The translations under genes were made by a program, and so were the position numbers. The notes under the pieces are model-generated. The model had not been told where the DNA came from. It ran no database searches and was given only the letters and a program-made list of their open reading frames with translations. From Deltaproteobacteria bacterium (lineage in GTDB: Bacteria > Desulfobacterota > Binatia > HRBIN30 > CADEER01), in NCBI GenBank assembly GCA_029262455.1, contig JAJCZJ010000005.1, positions 1-64,000 on the forward strand: a stretch of DNA of 64,000 bases, given 5' to 3'. Position 1 is the first letter of the stretch. Every line of letters starts with the position of its first letter. Shown one piece after another: positions 35,478-43,513 of this stretch.

Positions 35478-36509
35478 CTACGTCTGAACGAGCAACGGCT
35501 CGAGGCGGGCGAGTACTTCGTCGACCAGCACCGATCTCAAGCAGTCGTAGTGGCCAAAGCGGCACGTCCTCTGCAAACAAGGGCTACACGCAATCGGATG
35601 CTGCAGAACCTCCGCACGTCGGCCCAAAGGCCCCGTTCGATCGGATCGAGTTGAGCCGAAAATCCCGATCGTCGGAACCCCAAGGGCAGCCGCGACGTGC
35701 ATCGCCCCCGAATCGTTGCCGACGAATCCGGCGCAGAGTGAGAGAAGCGCGATCAACTCGCCAACCGAGGTCTCCCCAGCCGCTACTAGCGCCGGGAACT
35801 CGCAAGACTCCGCAATCGTCCGACTCCGCGCTGCCTCGCCAGGCGAACCGATGAGCACAGTCTCGATTCCGAGCCTCGCCAACCGATCAATCAGCTCCGA
35901 AAAACGCTCAGCCGGCCACTCCTTCGCAGGCCCATAAGCTGCGGCGGCAGCCAAAGCCACCAGAGGACCGTTGCGACGTCGCCGCTGCTCCAGCCAAGCA
36001 CGCATTGCCTCCACATGAGCCACCGACACCGGCAGGATCGGGTCCGGCGGCGCCCCCGAAAAACCAAACGCCTCCTGAACCAATGCGTGGTGCTCGTGAA
36101 ATTGATGTTGCGTCAACAGCTCTGGCGAACGCCGGAAACGATCGGTCAGCAACCAGCCCCGCGCATCGCCCGAATAGCCGACTCGGCGCGGGATGCCGGC
36201 CAAGGCGACCGATAGCGCCGAGCTGAAGCTGCGCGGGAAGACGACCGCAACGTCAAACGAGCCCTCGCTCAGCCGCTTCGCCGACCTGGCTAGCGCGATG
36301 AGTCCTGCCAGCCCCGATCGCTGCTCGAACGAAATGACTTCGTCGATCCAGTCTGCACCATCATAAAAGCCTGCTAGCTCGCGTCTAACGAGCACCGCAA
36401 TATGAGCTTCGGGAAACCGTTGCCGCAAAGCCCACGTCGCCGGCGTGGTCATGACCAGGTCACCGAGCCAGTTCACCTGCCTCACCAGGATTCGTTCGCC
36501 ACGACGCAT
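35478..36509 (-). CDS. waaF: LPS heptosyltransferase (GT9, WaaF-like)
   Basis: The 343-residue enzyme transfers heptose to the LPS inner core. It opens ILVRQVNWLGDLVMTTPA, the GT9 pattern with the catalytic Asp, has AAYGPAKEWPAERFSELI and ends with GNDSGAMHVAAALGVPTIGIFGST, the nucleotide-sugar site. Near the C-terminus CSPCLQRTC..GHYDCL is typical of heptosyltransferase II. The start is set at ATG 36509; a GTG nine bases earlier is possible and lies close to a GGAGG. It follows the double-hotdog gene by 21 bases. Position of transfer cannot be proven from sequence. Confidence 0.9.
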   Translation of the reverse strand: MRRGERILVRQVNWLGDLVMTTPATWALRQRFPEAHIAVLVRRELAGFYDGADWIDEVISFEQRSGLAGLIALARSAKRLSEGSFDVAVVFPRSFSSALSVALAGIPRRVGYSGDARGWLLTDRFRRSPELLTQHQFHEHHALVQEAFGFSGAPPDPILPVSVAHVEAMRAWLEQRRRRNGPLVALAAAAAYGPAKEWPAERFSELIDRLARLGIETVLIGSPGEAARSRTIAESCEFPALVAAGETSVGELIALLSLCAGFVGNDSGAMHVAAALGVPTIGIFGSTRSDRTGPLGRRAEVLQHPIACSPCLQRTCRFGHYDCLRSVLVDEVLARLEPLLVQT

Positions 36510-36530
36510 TGGAGACACCCGCCTCCCCCA

Positions 36531-37343
36531 CTACACCGGCCCGCAGAAGACTCGAACAGTCGCGATGAGTTCCGCTTGATTGTGCGCGGAGACCCGGGCC
36601 TCCGCACTTTCAGAACCCGCATCGGCGACCGCGACCGAGATTCGAAGCAAATCGCCCGGTTTCGTAAACTGCCGAACTTTGACCTGCCGCACTTCGCGAA
36701 AGGTCGGAGGCTGGTCTTCGTCGCGGTTTCTTCCAATCGCCGTCGCCCCGACCCTGCACATCGCTTCAATCAAAAGCGTCGCAGGAACTACCGGTTGTCG
36801 CGGAAAATGATCACAAAACAGAGCGGCATCGGCGGAAACGCGAAAATCAGCGCCAAAATCACCAGACTCGTCTGCCTCGATCTCACCAAGTACAGCAGCC
36901 GGGACCGCGTCCTGCGCAGACCACAGCGCCATGGGATCGGGGCCGACCAACTTCTCGAAGCGAGCCTCCGCAGCGGCGGGGTCGTCAAACATCTCCATCG
37001 GCAGCAGCGGGCCTATACAACGTCGCATCTCAGCGACCAGCTCGCCTTCGCAAGAGGCTGCCCCCCGATAGAGAATCGCGCGCCGATCAGACCGCTCGAT
37101 GGTCGCCGACAGGTCGATGATCCCCCGAGGGAGTCGCAACTCCCCAAAATTCAGATGCCCAACAGTCGCTCCGACAGGTCGAACGCTGAACTTCGACGCC
37201 CGCATCGCCGCCCATCCAGCAAGCTGCCCCACGGCCTCGACAATCAACCAGTCCGGGGCTCCCCCAAACTGACTGGGCACAGCAAAGCGACCCTCAATGG
37301 ATCCGTCGCCAAGACTGTAGATCTGATCGATGAAGCTGAACAT
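36531..37343 (-). CDS. double-hotdog FabZ-like dehydratase
   Basis: A 270-residue protein made of two hotdog domains. The second (residues about 165-270) has the FabZ site CDHFPRQPVVPATLLIEAM, keeping the catalytic His and the Glu. The first (residues about 1-130) has the matching position in QFGGAPDWLIVEAVGQLAG but without the His, so it is probably structural. Single FabZ works as a dimer, so this is a fused pair with one active site. The neighbouring heptosyltransferase suggests a role in LPS or lipid assembly, or in a special hydroxy-fatty acid. Confidence 0.8.
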   Translation of the reverse strand: MFSFIDQIYSLGDGSIEGRFAVPSQFGGAPDWLIVEAVGQLAGWAAMRASKFSVRPVGATVGHLNFGELRLPRGIIDLSATIERSDRRAILYRGAASCEGELVAEMRRCIGPLLPMEMFDDPAAAEARFEKLVGPDPMALWSAQDAVPAAVLGEIEADESGDFGADFRVSADAALFCDHFPRQPVVPATLLIEAMCRVGATAIGRNRDEDQPPTFREVRQVKVRQFTKPGDLLRISVAVADAGSESAEARVSAHNQAELIATVRVFCGPV

Positions 37344-37409
37344 CCAAGCGCGCCAGCTTCGCCGTTTGCCCCGCGAGTCGCAAGGCAGGGACGATAATCC
37401 CCTATCTGA

Positions 37410-37802
37410 TTAGTTCGACAGCATACCGCCGCCGGCGCTATCCCAAGTGAAGGTCCGAAGGCCACGGTCCGAACTAGCCACGCCCATCCAAGTCGGACTG
37501 CCTACACCGTTGTTCGCCGTGATGGTGATCACAACCGTCGCCGACTTGCGGAAGTTCGGAAGGTTCGCTTCGCAAGCCGCGTCCGCGCACGCCAGGTACG
37601 CGCCTTCCGCAATGAAGTACGCCTCCTCGGCGTTGGCAGCGTTTCGCAAATCGGAATTGGCCCGCGCGTCAAACGCACTCGTCTGATACTCGAAGAATTG
37701 GGGTATCGCTATCGCAACCAAAATCGCCACGACCGCCACAACGACCATCAACTCGAGTAGGGTGAATCCCTTGTTGAGGGGCAATCTGTCGTTCGGTCTC
37801 AT
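37410..37802 (-). CDS. type IV pilin/pseudopilin-like protein
   Basis: The 130-residue protein has a class III prepilin signal: short leader MRPNDRLPLNKG, cleavage before FTLLELMVVVAVVAILVA, with Glu5 of the mature form conserved. The mature body has two Cys residues close together (CADAACEAN). AGGAAGG precedes the ATG. No pilus assembly or prepilin peptidase gene is in the window, so the partners lie elsewhere. Confidence 0.9.
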   Translation of the reverse strand: MRPNDRLPLNKGFTLLELMVVVAVVAILVAIAIPQFFEYQTSAFDARANSDLRNAANAEEAYFIAEGAYLACADAACEANLPNFRKSATVVITITANNGVGSPTWMGVASSDRGLRTFTWDSAGGGMLSN

Positions 37803-38027
37803 GGTGTTCGTTCCTTCCTGTTGCCGGGTCCGGTTTGGTTGCAGATCTTTCACCTTCCACCTGTGCAAGCTCCGTACCCAACGCGCCGGAAACCCACCCA
37901 CTGGAAGAGAAAATCGGCGCGATATAGAGTCTGCTGTGCGCCCCGGCGCCAAATTACCGCAGGGGCAATTCCCGTCTTGCGAGGATCGCACTGCACCCGA
38001 CAAGTGCTTGGCGAAGGAGGCTCAGCC

Positions 38028-38051
38028 ATGAAACTAACGCCATGCGAGTGA
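38028..38051 (+). CDS. seven-codon leader ORF overlapping the photolyase start
   Basis: ATG AAA CTA ACG CCA TGC GAG TGA encodes MKLTPCE. AAGGAGG lies seven bases before its ATG, ideal spacing, whereas the photolyase ATG at 38042 is out of frame with it and has no ribosome site of its own. The leader stop is nine bases inside the photolyase gene. This layout suits translational coupling or a controlled restart. Function is inferred. Confidence 0.5.
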   Translation: MKLTPCE

Positions 38052-39430
38052 TTCACTGGTTCCGCAATGACCTACGCCTGCGAGACAACACAGGGCTCTC
38101 CGCAGCGTGCTCAAAAGCATCCGCCTTGCTGCCGATCTTTATCGTCGACCCGAAATTACTCGAGCTGCACCGATCCCCAAATCGACGCGCCTATCTCGCG
38201 AGCTGCCTAGAGGAGCTCGACACAGAACTGCGATCAGTCGGCAGCGCCCTGATCGTCACCTCGGGCGAACCCGCAACAGTTCTCGCGAAGCTCGCAACGG
38301 AAGCCCACGCCGATTACCTCACGTTCAATCGCGACTACACACCTTTCACCACACGTCGTGACCAGCAGGTGACCAAGGCCGTGGAAGCATGCGGCACGCG
38401 GGTGGAGTCATTCAAGGACCGGGTCATCTTCGAATCGGACGAAGTCCTAACCAAGTCGGGGCAACCGTTTAGAATCTTCACTCCGTTTCGAAACGCGTGG
38501 CTATCGAAACTCACCAACGCGCCGCGGCCAGCGAACCTTAGAGTAAAGGTTCCACCGCCCGTGGATATCGACGTACTTGCCGCCGAGCTGCCATTTGACG
38601 AGGCTGAAGCTGTCGCCCCGCCTTTTCCAGCCGGCGGGGCTCGCGCGAGCCGACGCCTTGCCACTTTTCTCGGAGATCCAGTCACCCAATACCTCGACGC
38701 CCGGGATCGCCCAGCCTTGCAGGGAACATCGCAGTTATCCGCAGCTCTGCGCTTCGGTACCTTGTCGATCCGCGATTGCGTCTACAGCGCAATCGATCGC
38801 AGCCGTGATCCAAAAGCCGCCAGCGGTGCCGCAAAGTGGTGCGACGAGCTCATTTGGCGCGACTTCTATCAAGGTCTGCTCGCCACGCACCCACGAATCC
38901 TCAAGAACGCTTTTCGGCGCGAATACGACGCGATCTCATGGAATGACGACCCGCAGTCCCTCAAAGCGTGGCAGCACGGGCAAACCGGGTACCCCATCGT
39001 CGATGCCGCAATGAGACAGTTGGTGCAAACCGGCTGGATGCACAATCGCTGTCGAATGATCGTCGCCAGTTTCCTGGTCAAGGATCTCCTGATCGACTGG
39101 CGCCACGGCGAGCGCTTCTTCATGCACCATCTCTTTGACGGCGATCCAGCCGCCAACAACGGCGGATGGCAATGGGCAGCATCAACAGGGACCGACGCCC
39201 AGCCCTATTTCCGAGTCTTCAACCCGGTCCTGCAAGGAAAAAAGTTCGACCCCGACGGCGAGTACGTACGGCGCTTCGTTCCCGAGATCGCCGAAATCTC
39301 GAATCGTCACATCCATTGCCCCTGGCAGTCACCAAACCCACCCGCCGCTTACCCAGCACCCATCGTCGACCACTCAGAGCGCCGTATCGCCGCCATCGCC
39401 CGTTTCGAAGCGGCTCGTTCCAAGGGTTGA
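38042..39430 (+). CDS. phr: deoxyribodipyrimidine photolyase
   Basis: This 462-residue flavoprotein uses light to split UV-induced pyrimidine dimers. The N-terminal antenna domain starts VIHWFRNDLRLRDNTGL and the C-terminal FAD domain has TSQLSAALRFGTLSIR, ELIWRDFYQGLL, GYPIVDAAMRQLVQTGWMHNR and GGWQWAASTGTDAQPYFRVFNP. All hallmark blocks of class I CPD photolyase are present. The start depends on an upstream seven-codon ORF. The next gene is a B12-dependent light regulator of the type that controls photolyase elsewhere. Confidence 0.96.
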   Translation: MRVIHWFRNDLRLRDNTGLSAACSKASALLPIFIVDPKLLELHRSPNRRAYLASCLEELDTELRSVGSALIVTSGEPATVLAKLATEAHADYLTFNRDYTPFTTRRDQQVTKAVEACGTRVESFKDRVIFESDEVLTKSGQPFRIFTPFRNAWLSKLTNAPRPANLRVKVPPPVDIDVLAAELPFDEAEAVAPPFPAGGARASRRLATFLGDPVTQYLDARDRPALQGTSQLSAALRFGTLSIRDCVYSAIDRSRDPKAASGAAKWCDELIWRDFYQGLLATHPRILKNAFRREYDAISWNDDPQSLKAWQHGQTGYPIVDAAMRQLVQTGWMHNRCRMIVASFLVKDLLIDWRHGERFFMHHLFDGDPAANNGGWQWAASTGTDAQPYFRVFNPVLQGKKFDPDGEYVRRFVPEIAEISNRHIHCPWQSPNPPAAYPAPIVDHSERRIAAIARFEAARSKG

Positions 39431-39478
39431 AAGCGACATAGCTCGCTCGACAGCTCACAATTCTGGCCACTGTCGTCT

Positions 39479-39522
39479 TTTGTCCAGACAAAGATTGACA
39501 CAGGCTGTCTGCCTGCTACTCT
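39479..39522 (+). promoter_or_regulatory. promoter and inverted repeat upstream of the CarH/LitR-like gene
   Basis: TTGACA (39495-39500) and TACTCT (39517-39522) are 16 bases apart and end six bases before the ATG, so the transcript would be nearly leaderless. Just upstream, TTTGTC and GACAAA form an inverted repeat around CA (39479-39492), with another GACA/TGTC repeat overlapping the promoter spacer. This is where a MerR-type repressor would bind its own gene. Confidence 0.5.
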
Positions 39523-39528
39523 ACCTGG

Positions 39529-40470
39529 ATGAACGGTCTACCGAAGGCGGCGACACTCCCTCTCCGAACCGTGAGCCGGCTCACGGGACTGACACCCGAC
39601 ATTCTGCGGGCCTGGGAAAAGCGATACCAAGTCGTGGCGCCTATCCGCGGCCCTCGGGGCGCTCGCCTCTACACAAGAGAGGACGTCTTTCATCTTCAAC
39701 TGCTCGCTGGTGCGGTGGCGGCGGGACGATCGATCGGCGACGTCGCCAAGCTCGACCGCCTCGCGCTCGAGGAATTACTCGCCGAGAATAGCGGCTCGGG
39801 ACCCGACGAGGCTTCAGATGCCGCCAAAAAGGCGGTCGCGACAGCCCTAGAGGCCCTCGAACACTTCGACCCCACGAGGCTGCACCAAACTCTGTCCGAC
39901 GCGATGATGGCGTTTGGAATCATGCGCTTCATTCACGCGATCGGCGCCCCGCTACTCACCACGGTCGGGTCGAGATGGAGCGACGGTTCACTGTCGATCG
40001 CCGACGAACACCTCCTGACAGGATCCCTGCGAGGCCTGCTCGGCGGCCTTCTACACAGCCGTCAGCACTCAGCCGGCCCTAGGATCGTGTTCGGCACGCC
40101 AAGCGGGGAGCACCATGAATTTGGCATCCTGATGACAGCACTGATCGCCGCTGACACCGGACTGGGCGTGGCCTACCTCGGCCCCAACTTGCCGGCTGCG
40201 GACATCATCGAGGCCGCTGACCGCTGCGACGCAAGTGCGGTAGCCCTCAGCGTCGTCAACTCGGCCAATCACGAGGCAGCCACGCGCGAGATACAACATG
40301 TGGCAACCAAACTCGGCATCACGACCGAACTCTGGATCGGCGGAGGGGATGCGACGGCTGTGTCACAGGACCTCAAGACGGAAGCCGTCTTCGAGATCCC
40401 GAGCTTCGAAGCTGCTCGGGCCGCAATGATACGCTTGCGGGCCTCATCGTTGGGTTCGTCCGCACAGTAG
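39529..40470 (+). CDS. MerR-family B12-dependent photoreceptor regulator (CarH/LitR-like)
   Basis: The 313-residue protein has an N-terminal MerR helix-turn-helix (LRTVSRLTGLTPDILRAWEKRY), a four-helix cap and a Rossmann B12 domain. The cap has the Wx9EH signature (W150, E160, H161) that binds adenosylcobalamin in CarH, and the B12 domain has the ExHxxG motif (E194, H196, G199) carrying the lower ligand. In the dark such proteins bind DNA as tetramers; light breaks the Co-C bond and relieves repression. The residue after W150 is Ser, where the Thermus protein has its second His ligand. It lies between the photolyase gene and the PlsC/SRPBCC genes. Confidence 0.93.
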   Translation: MNGLPKAATLPLRTVSRLTGLTPDILRAWEKRYQVVAPIRGPRGARLYTREDVFHLQLLAGAVAAGRSIGDVAKLDRLALEELLAENSGSGPDEASDAAKKAVATALEALEHFDPTRLHQTLSDAMMAFGIMRFIHAIGAPLLTTVGSRWSDGSLSIADEHLLTGSLRGLLGGLLHSRQHSAGPRIVFGTPSGEHHEFGILMTALIAADTGLGVAYLGPNLPAADIIEAADRCDASAVALSVVNSANHEAATREIQHVATKLGITTELWIGGGDATAVSQDLKTEAVFEIPSFEAARAAMIRLRASSLGSSAQ

Positions 40471-40550
40471 TACCAGGCAAACACCCCTAAGCGTTTACGA
40501 CACCATATCAAATCAGATCGAAAACTTATTTCGCAAAATCGGAGGCAGTG

Positions 40551-40955
40551 ATGAACTACGACGTTGGAGAACACAACGAACGAGATATCGCGAGCGGCTT
40601 TCTTGGCGACGGCATGGGTGAGGTCGAAAACCTCATGGCAAGCGGAGAAATGCTACCCGCGCAGCTTCCCATCCAAGCCGATTGGTCCCCTTGTAAAAAA
40701 CTGGCGGCTTCGGTCCTCGCCTCGGCGCTGGTTGAGCTTCGCGACCATGGGCACGATCAATCTTACCAAAAGAGAATCGACGAAGACCTGGACTGGATCC
40801 GCTCTGACGACACGGAATGGCCCTTCAGCTTTCTTAGGATCTGCGACCTAATCGGCCTTCAACCCGAGTGGGCCCGACAGAACGTCGATCGTTGGCTGGC
40901 GATCCCGCCCTCTGAGCGCAAGCGGCCGAGCACACCTTACCGTCAGGCCGCCTGA
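40551..40955 (+). CDS. conserved hypothetical protein with a WPFSF motif
   Basis: A 134-residue soluble acidic protein. Its central part AVLASALVELRDHG and the motif DWIRSDDTEWPFSFLRICDLIGLQPEW match a recurrent uncharacterised family (pattern W-x-x-SDD-x-x-WPFSF-x-x-x-C-x-x-x-G). GGAGG lies five bases before the ATG. There are no domains I can name. It sits in the light-response cluster between the CarH/LitR-like gene and plsC, so it may be part of the regulon. Confidence 0.8.
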   Translation: MNYDVGEHNERDIASGFLGDGMGEVENLMASGEMLPAQLPIQADWSPCKKLAASVLASALVELRDHGHDQSYQKRIDEDLDWIRSDDTEWPFSFLRICDLIGLQPEWARQNVDRWLAIPPSERKRPSTPYRQAA

Positions 40956-40986
40956 GCGTTGCCCATTGACCTTTCATGTCGTTTCA

Positions 40987-42015
40987 ATGAGCAGAGACAC
41001 AACCATGCGATTCGTGAGGAGGGTCACGACAATACCGCTCTACCTGACGATCGCAACTTCTCTGCCGTTGGTCCTGCTTGCGCTGCTGCCCATCACTGTG
41101 ATCGCCGACGCGCTGACGCATTCCAGCTGGTCGCGGACTCGAGCACTCTCCATGATCGCGACGTATTTCTTCTGCGAGGCGATCGGTATCATAGCCGCCG
41201 GCGGCATCTGGTTGCGATCTAAAGTGCAGCCCAGTCTATCAGAAGACCGATACATCGATCTCAACTTTCGACTGCAGTCCTGCTGGGCGAATACTCTGTA
41301 CTCCAGTGCCGCACTGATTTTCAGCTTCAAGACCGAGGTCCAGGGAAGTGAATCGCTCAGCCGCGGTCGCTTCCTGCTGTTCCCCAGACACGTGAGCACC
41401 GGAGACACAATTCTGCCCGCCGTCTTTGTCACCAAAGCGCGGGGGATTGCACTCCGATATGTTCTCAAGAAAGAGCTTCTTTGGGACCCTTGCCTCGATA
41501 TCGTCGGGCATCGCCTTCGCAACTTTTTTGTCACCCGGAACTCTGATCGGCGATCCGACGAAATCGACGGGATCCGCAGTCTCGCTTCGGACCTCGCCCC
41601 CAAAGAAGGTGTCTTGATCTACCCGGAGGGGACCCGCTTCTCAGAGCCGAAGCAGAAGCGCATCATCGTCAAGTTACGGGACAGTGGAAACGACGAACTA
41701 GCCGAAAGGGCCGAGCAGATGAGCCATGTCCTTCCACCACGGCTCGGCGGTCCAATCGCGCTGATCAGCGGAACCCCGTCCCTGGATATCGTCTTCATGG
41801 CGCACACCGGGTTCGAGGGAATTGAAACACTCTTCGACCTATTCAATGGATCGCTGATCGGACGATCAATCAAAATCGGGTTCCGTCGCGTCCCACACGA
41901 TGAAATCCCGAGGGACCCGTCCTTACTACCCCGATGGCTATTTGACCAATGGATCCTGCTCGATCGGTGGGTCCACGATTCCCTCGAAGCCGAACGTAGG
42001 CTCGCTTCATCATGA
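40987..42015 (+). CDS. PlsC-type 1-acyl-glycerol-phosphate acyltransferase-like membrane protein
   Basis: This 342-residue protein has two N-terminal membrane segments (near 15-45 and 55-80) and a PlsC domain with the catalytic HX4D motif FPRHVSTGDTIL and the substrate motif IYPEGTRFSE. It would esterify a glycerophospholipid or related lipid. The C-terminal 120 residues go beyond the core domain. Starts at 40987 and 41005 are equally plausible. The stop overlaps the next gene as ATGA, so the two are translationally coupled. Confidence 0.87.
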   Translation: MSRDTTMRFVRRVTTIPLYLTIATSLPLVLLALLPITVIADALTHSSWSRTRALSMIATYFFCEAIGIIAAGGIWLRSKVQPSLSEDRYIDLNFRLQSCWANTLYSSAALIFSFKTEVQGSESLSRGRFLLFPRHVSTGDTILPAVFVTKARGIALRYVLKKELLWDPCLDIVGHRLRNFFVTRNSDRRSDEIDGIRSLASDLAPKEGVLIYPEGTRFSEPKQKRIIVKLRDSGNDELAERAEQMSHVLPPRLGGPIALISGTPSLDIVFMAHTGFEGIETLFDLFNGSLIGRSIKIGFRRVPHDEIPRDPSLLPRWLFDQWILLDRWVHDSLEAERRLASS

Positions 42016-42509
42016 CCGTTTCCCAACACGATCACTGGCACTCCATCCCGGGCGAGCTGATCTGCGGGGATTGGATCCCGAGACCTGTCGACGAAGTTTT
42101 TTCATTCTTCAGTGACCCATACAATCTAGAAAGAATCACACCCCCATTTCTTCGGTTTCGCGTTTCCGCAACAACCGATGATCCGGTCCGGCAAGGTACC
42201 TTGATCGACTACAGATTGCGTCTCCACGGTGTCCCGATCCGCTGGCGAACCAGAATCGAAGAATGGCTACCGCAGCAAAGGTTCGTCGATCGACAACTGA
42301 GCGGCCCTTACAAGCTTTGGCATCATACGCACGACTTCGAAGCGTACGACGGTGGCACACGTATTCGGGATCACGTCCGCTACCAGTTGCCTTTCGGCCG
42401 CATCGGCACTTTCGTCGCGGGCTCGTTGGTTCTACGCGAAATCAACGAAATTTTTCTTTATCGACGCAACGAAACGAGAAATTTCTTCGGCGCGAGCGAA
42501 CCCGGCTGA
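42012..42509 (+). CDS. SRPBCC (ligand-binding START-like) protein
   Basis: The 165-residue protein has the pattern of the small SRPBCC proteins found in light-response and lipid loci: WIPRPVDEVFSFFSDPYNLERITPPFL, GTLIDYRLRLHGVPIRWRTRI and HVRYQLPFGRIGTFVAGSL. It forms a hydrophobic cavity and may bind or modify a lipid product of the coupled PlsC enzyme. The ATG overlaps the plsC stop by four bases. Confidence 0.88.
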   Translation: MTVSQHDHWHSIPGELICGDWIPRPVDEVFSFFSDPYNLERITPPFLRFRVSATTDDPVRQGTLIDYRLRLHGVPIRWRTRIEEWLPQQRFVDRQLSGPYKLWHHTHDFEAYDGGTRIRDHVRYQLPFGRIGTFVAGSLVLREINEIFLYRRNETRNFFGASEPG

Positions 42510-42711
42510 CGTCCTCATTGCGGGCATCCCGCCCAGTCAGGCCATACCGCGCCGGCGCAGTTCACCAAAGCCGCCACCTTGTCGCGGATCTCGGGCCACG
42601 CTCCACAACCTATCCAAATTTTCTGGGAACGCACGACGCGGCGGACCGAGCGCGGTAAGGACCCTTCCTTCCGCTTTGACGGCAGTCTCATGCTCGGCCC
42701 GCCGCACCTCT

Positions 42712-43506
42712 TCAGGCTTGCTCCACGCCAACCATGTCGAGTCCGCGATGGCCGTGGCGAGCCAGCAGGATCAATCCCACACAGCCTGCCATCGCCATCA
42801 CCGCAGCAGCGAACTGTAAGCCGATCTGGCTGTCGAATCTCAGCTGCTCCAACAACAATTTGATCAGCCCATCGAGCACCAAAAACCAGCAAAACAATTC
42901 ACCCTCGGCGCGCATCCGACTTCGCATGAGACACAACAACGACGCCACGGCGAGAGAAGTCAGACCAAAATAGATCTGCAGCGGGTGGATGGGCAAACTC
43001 GCGACAGCCTGGGGATCCAACCATCCGCGCTCGACATGCGCCAACCACGCTGGGCTGCCAACCGGAAACCGCATCGCCCAAGGCAACGTAGACGGCGGCC
43101 CGTGACAACAGCCCACGACGAAACAACCGATTCGCATGACGCCCATGGCCAATGCGATTCCAGGAGCTTGTGCGTCCGCCAATCGCATTAAAGACGCCTC
43201 CGGCGGCAAACATCGCTTCAACAAAGGAGCTGCCGTGACGATCGCAATGATGCCGCCCGGGTAACGATAGCCGTGCGACAGCTCCCACCAAGGATCCCAC
43301 CAGACTACACCGCCCCGCTCGACCGCTGCGAACAACTTCGCTCCGGCCAAACCAACAACAGCCGTTCCGACGACCAAAAATACGACGCGCCCACCCGGTA
43401 CCCCGAGTTCAACCATCATCCGCCCACTGGTCATCGCACCCACGAAGCAGGCCACTACGATGAACAAAGGGTAGACAGGAATATCGCCGTAAAGGTCGGT
43501 GAACAT
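42712..43506 (-). CDS. prolipoprotein diacylglyceryl transferase-like (Lgt) protein, non-canonical
   Basis: A 264-residue protein with about seven membrane segments and the Lgt-family blocks VMRIGCFVVGCCHG and PIHPLQIYFGL. The segment RYPGGII stands where E. coli Lgt has its essential His103 followed by GG, and RIGCF replaces RIGNF, so two functionally important positions differ. Such GCC-type paralogues are common, and their activity is uncertain. The gene starts seven bases after the lipoprotein gene stop, so both are in one operon. Confidence 0.8.
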   Translation of the reverse strand: MFTDLYGDIPVYPLFIVVACFVGAMTSGRMMVELGVPGGRVVFLVVGTAVVGLAGAKLFAAVERGGVVWWDPWWELSHGYRYPGGIIAIVTAAPLLKRCLPPEASLMRLADAQAPGIALAMGVMRIGCFVVGCCHGPPSTLPWAMRFPVGSPAWLAHVERGWLDPQAVASLPIHPLQIYFGLTSLAVASLLCLMRSRMRAEGELFCWFLVLDGLIKLLLEQLRFDSQIGLQFAAAVMAMAGCVGLILLARHGHRGLDMVGVEQA

Positions 43507-43513
43507 CTACGCT

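Noticed and set aside
42515-42892. A minus-strand frame past the end of the Lgt-like gene
   Set aside because: It overlaps the Lgt-like gene and its downstream portion has neither a ribosome site nor a recognisable domain.
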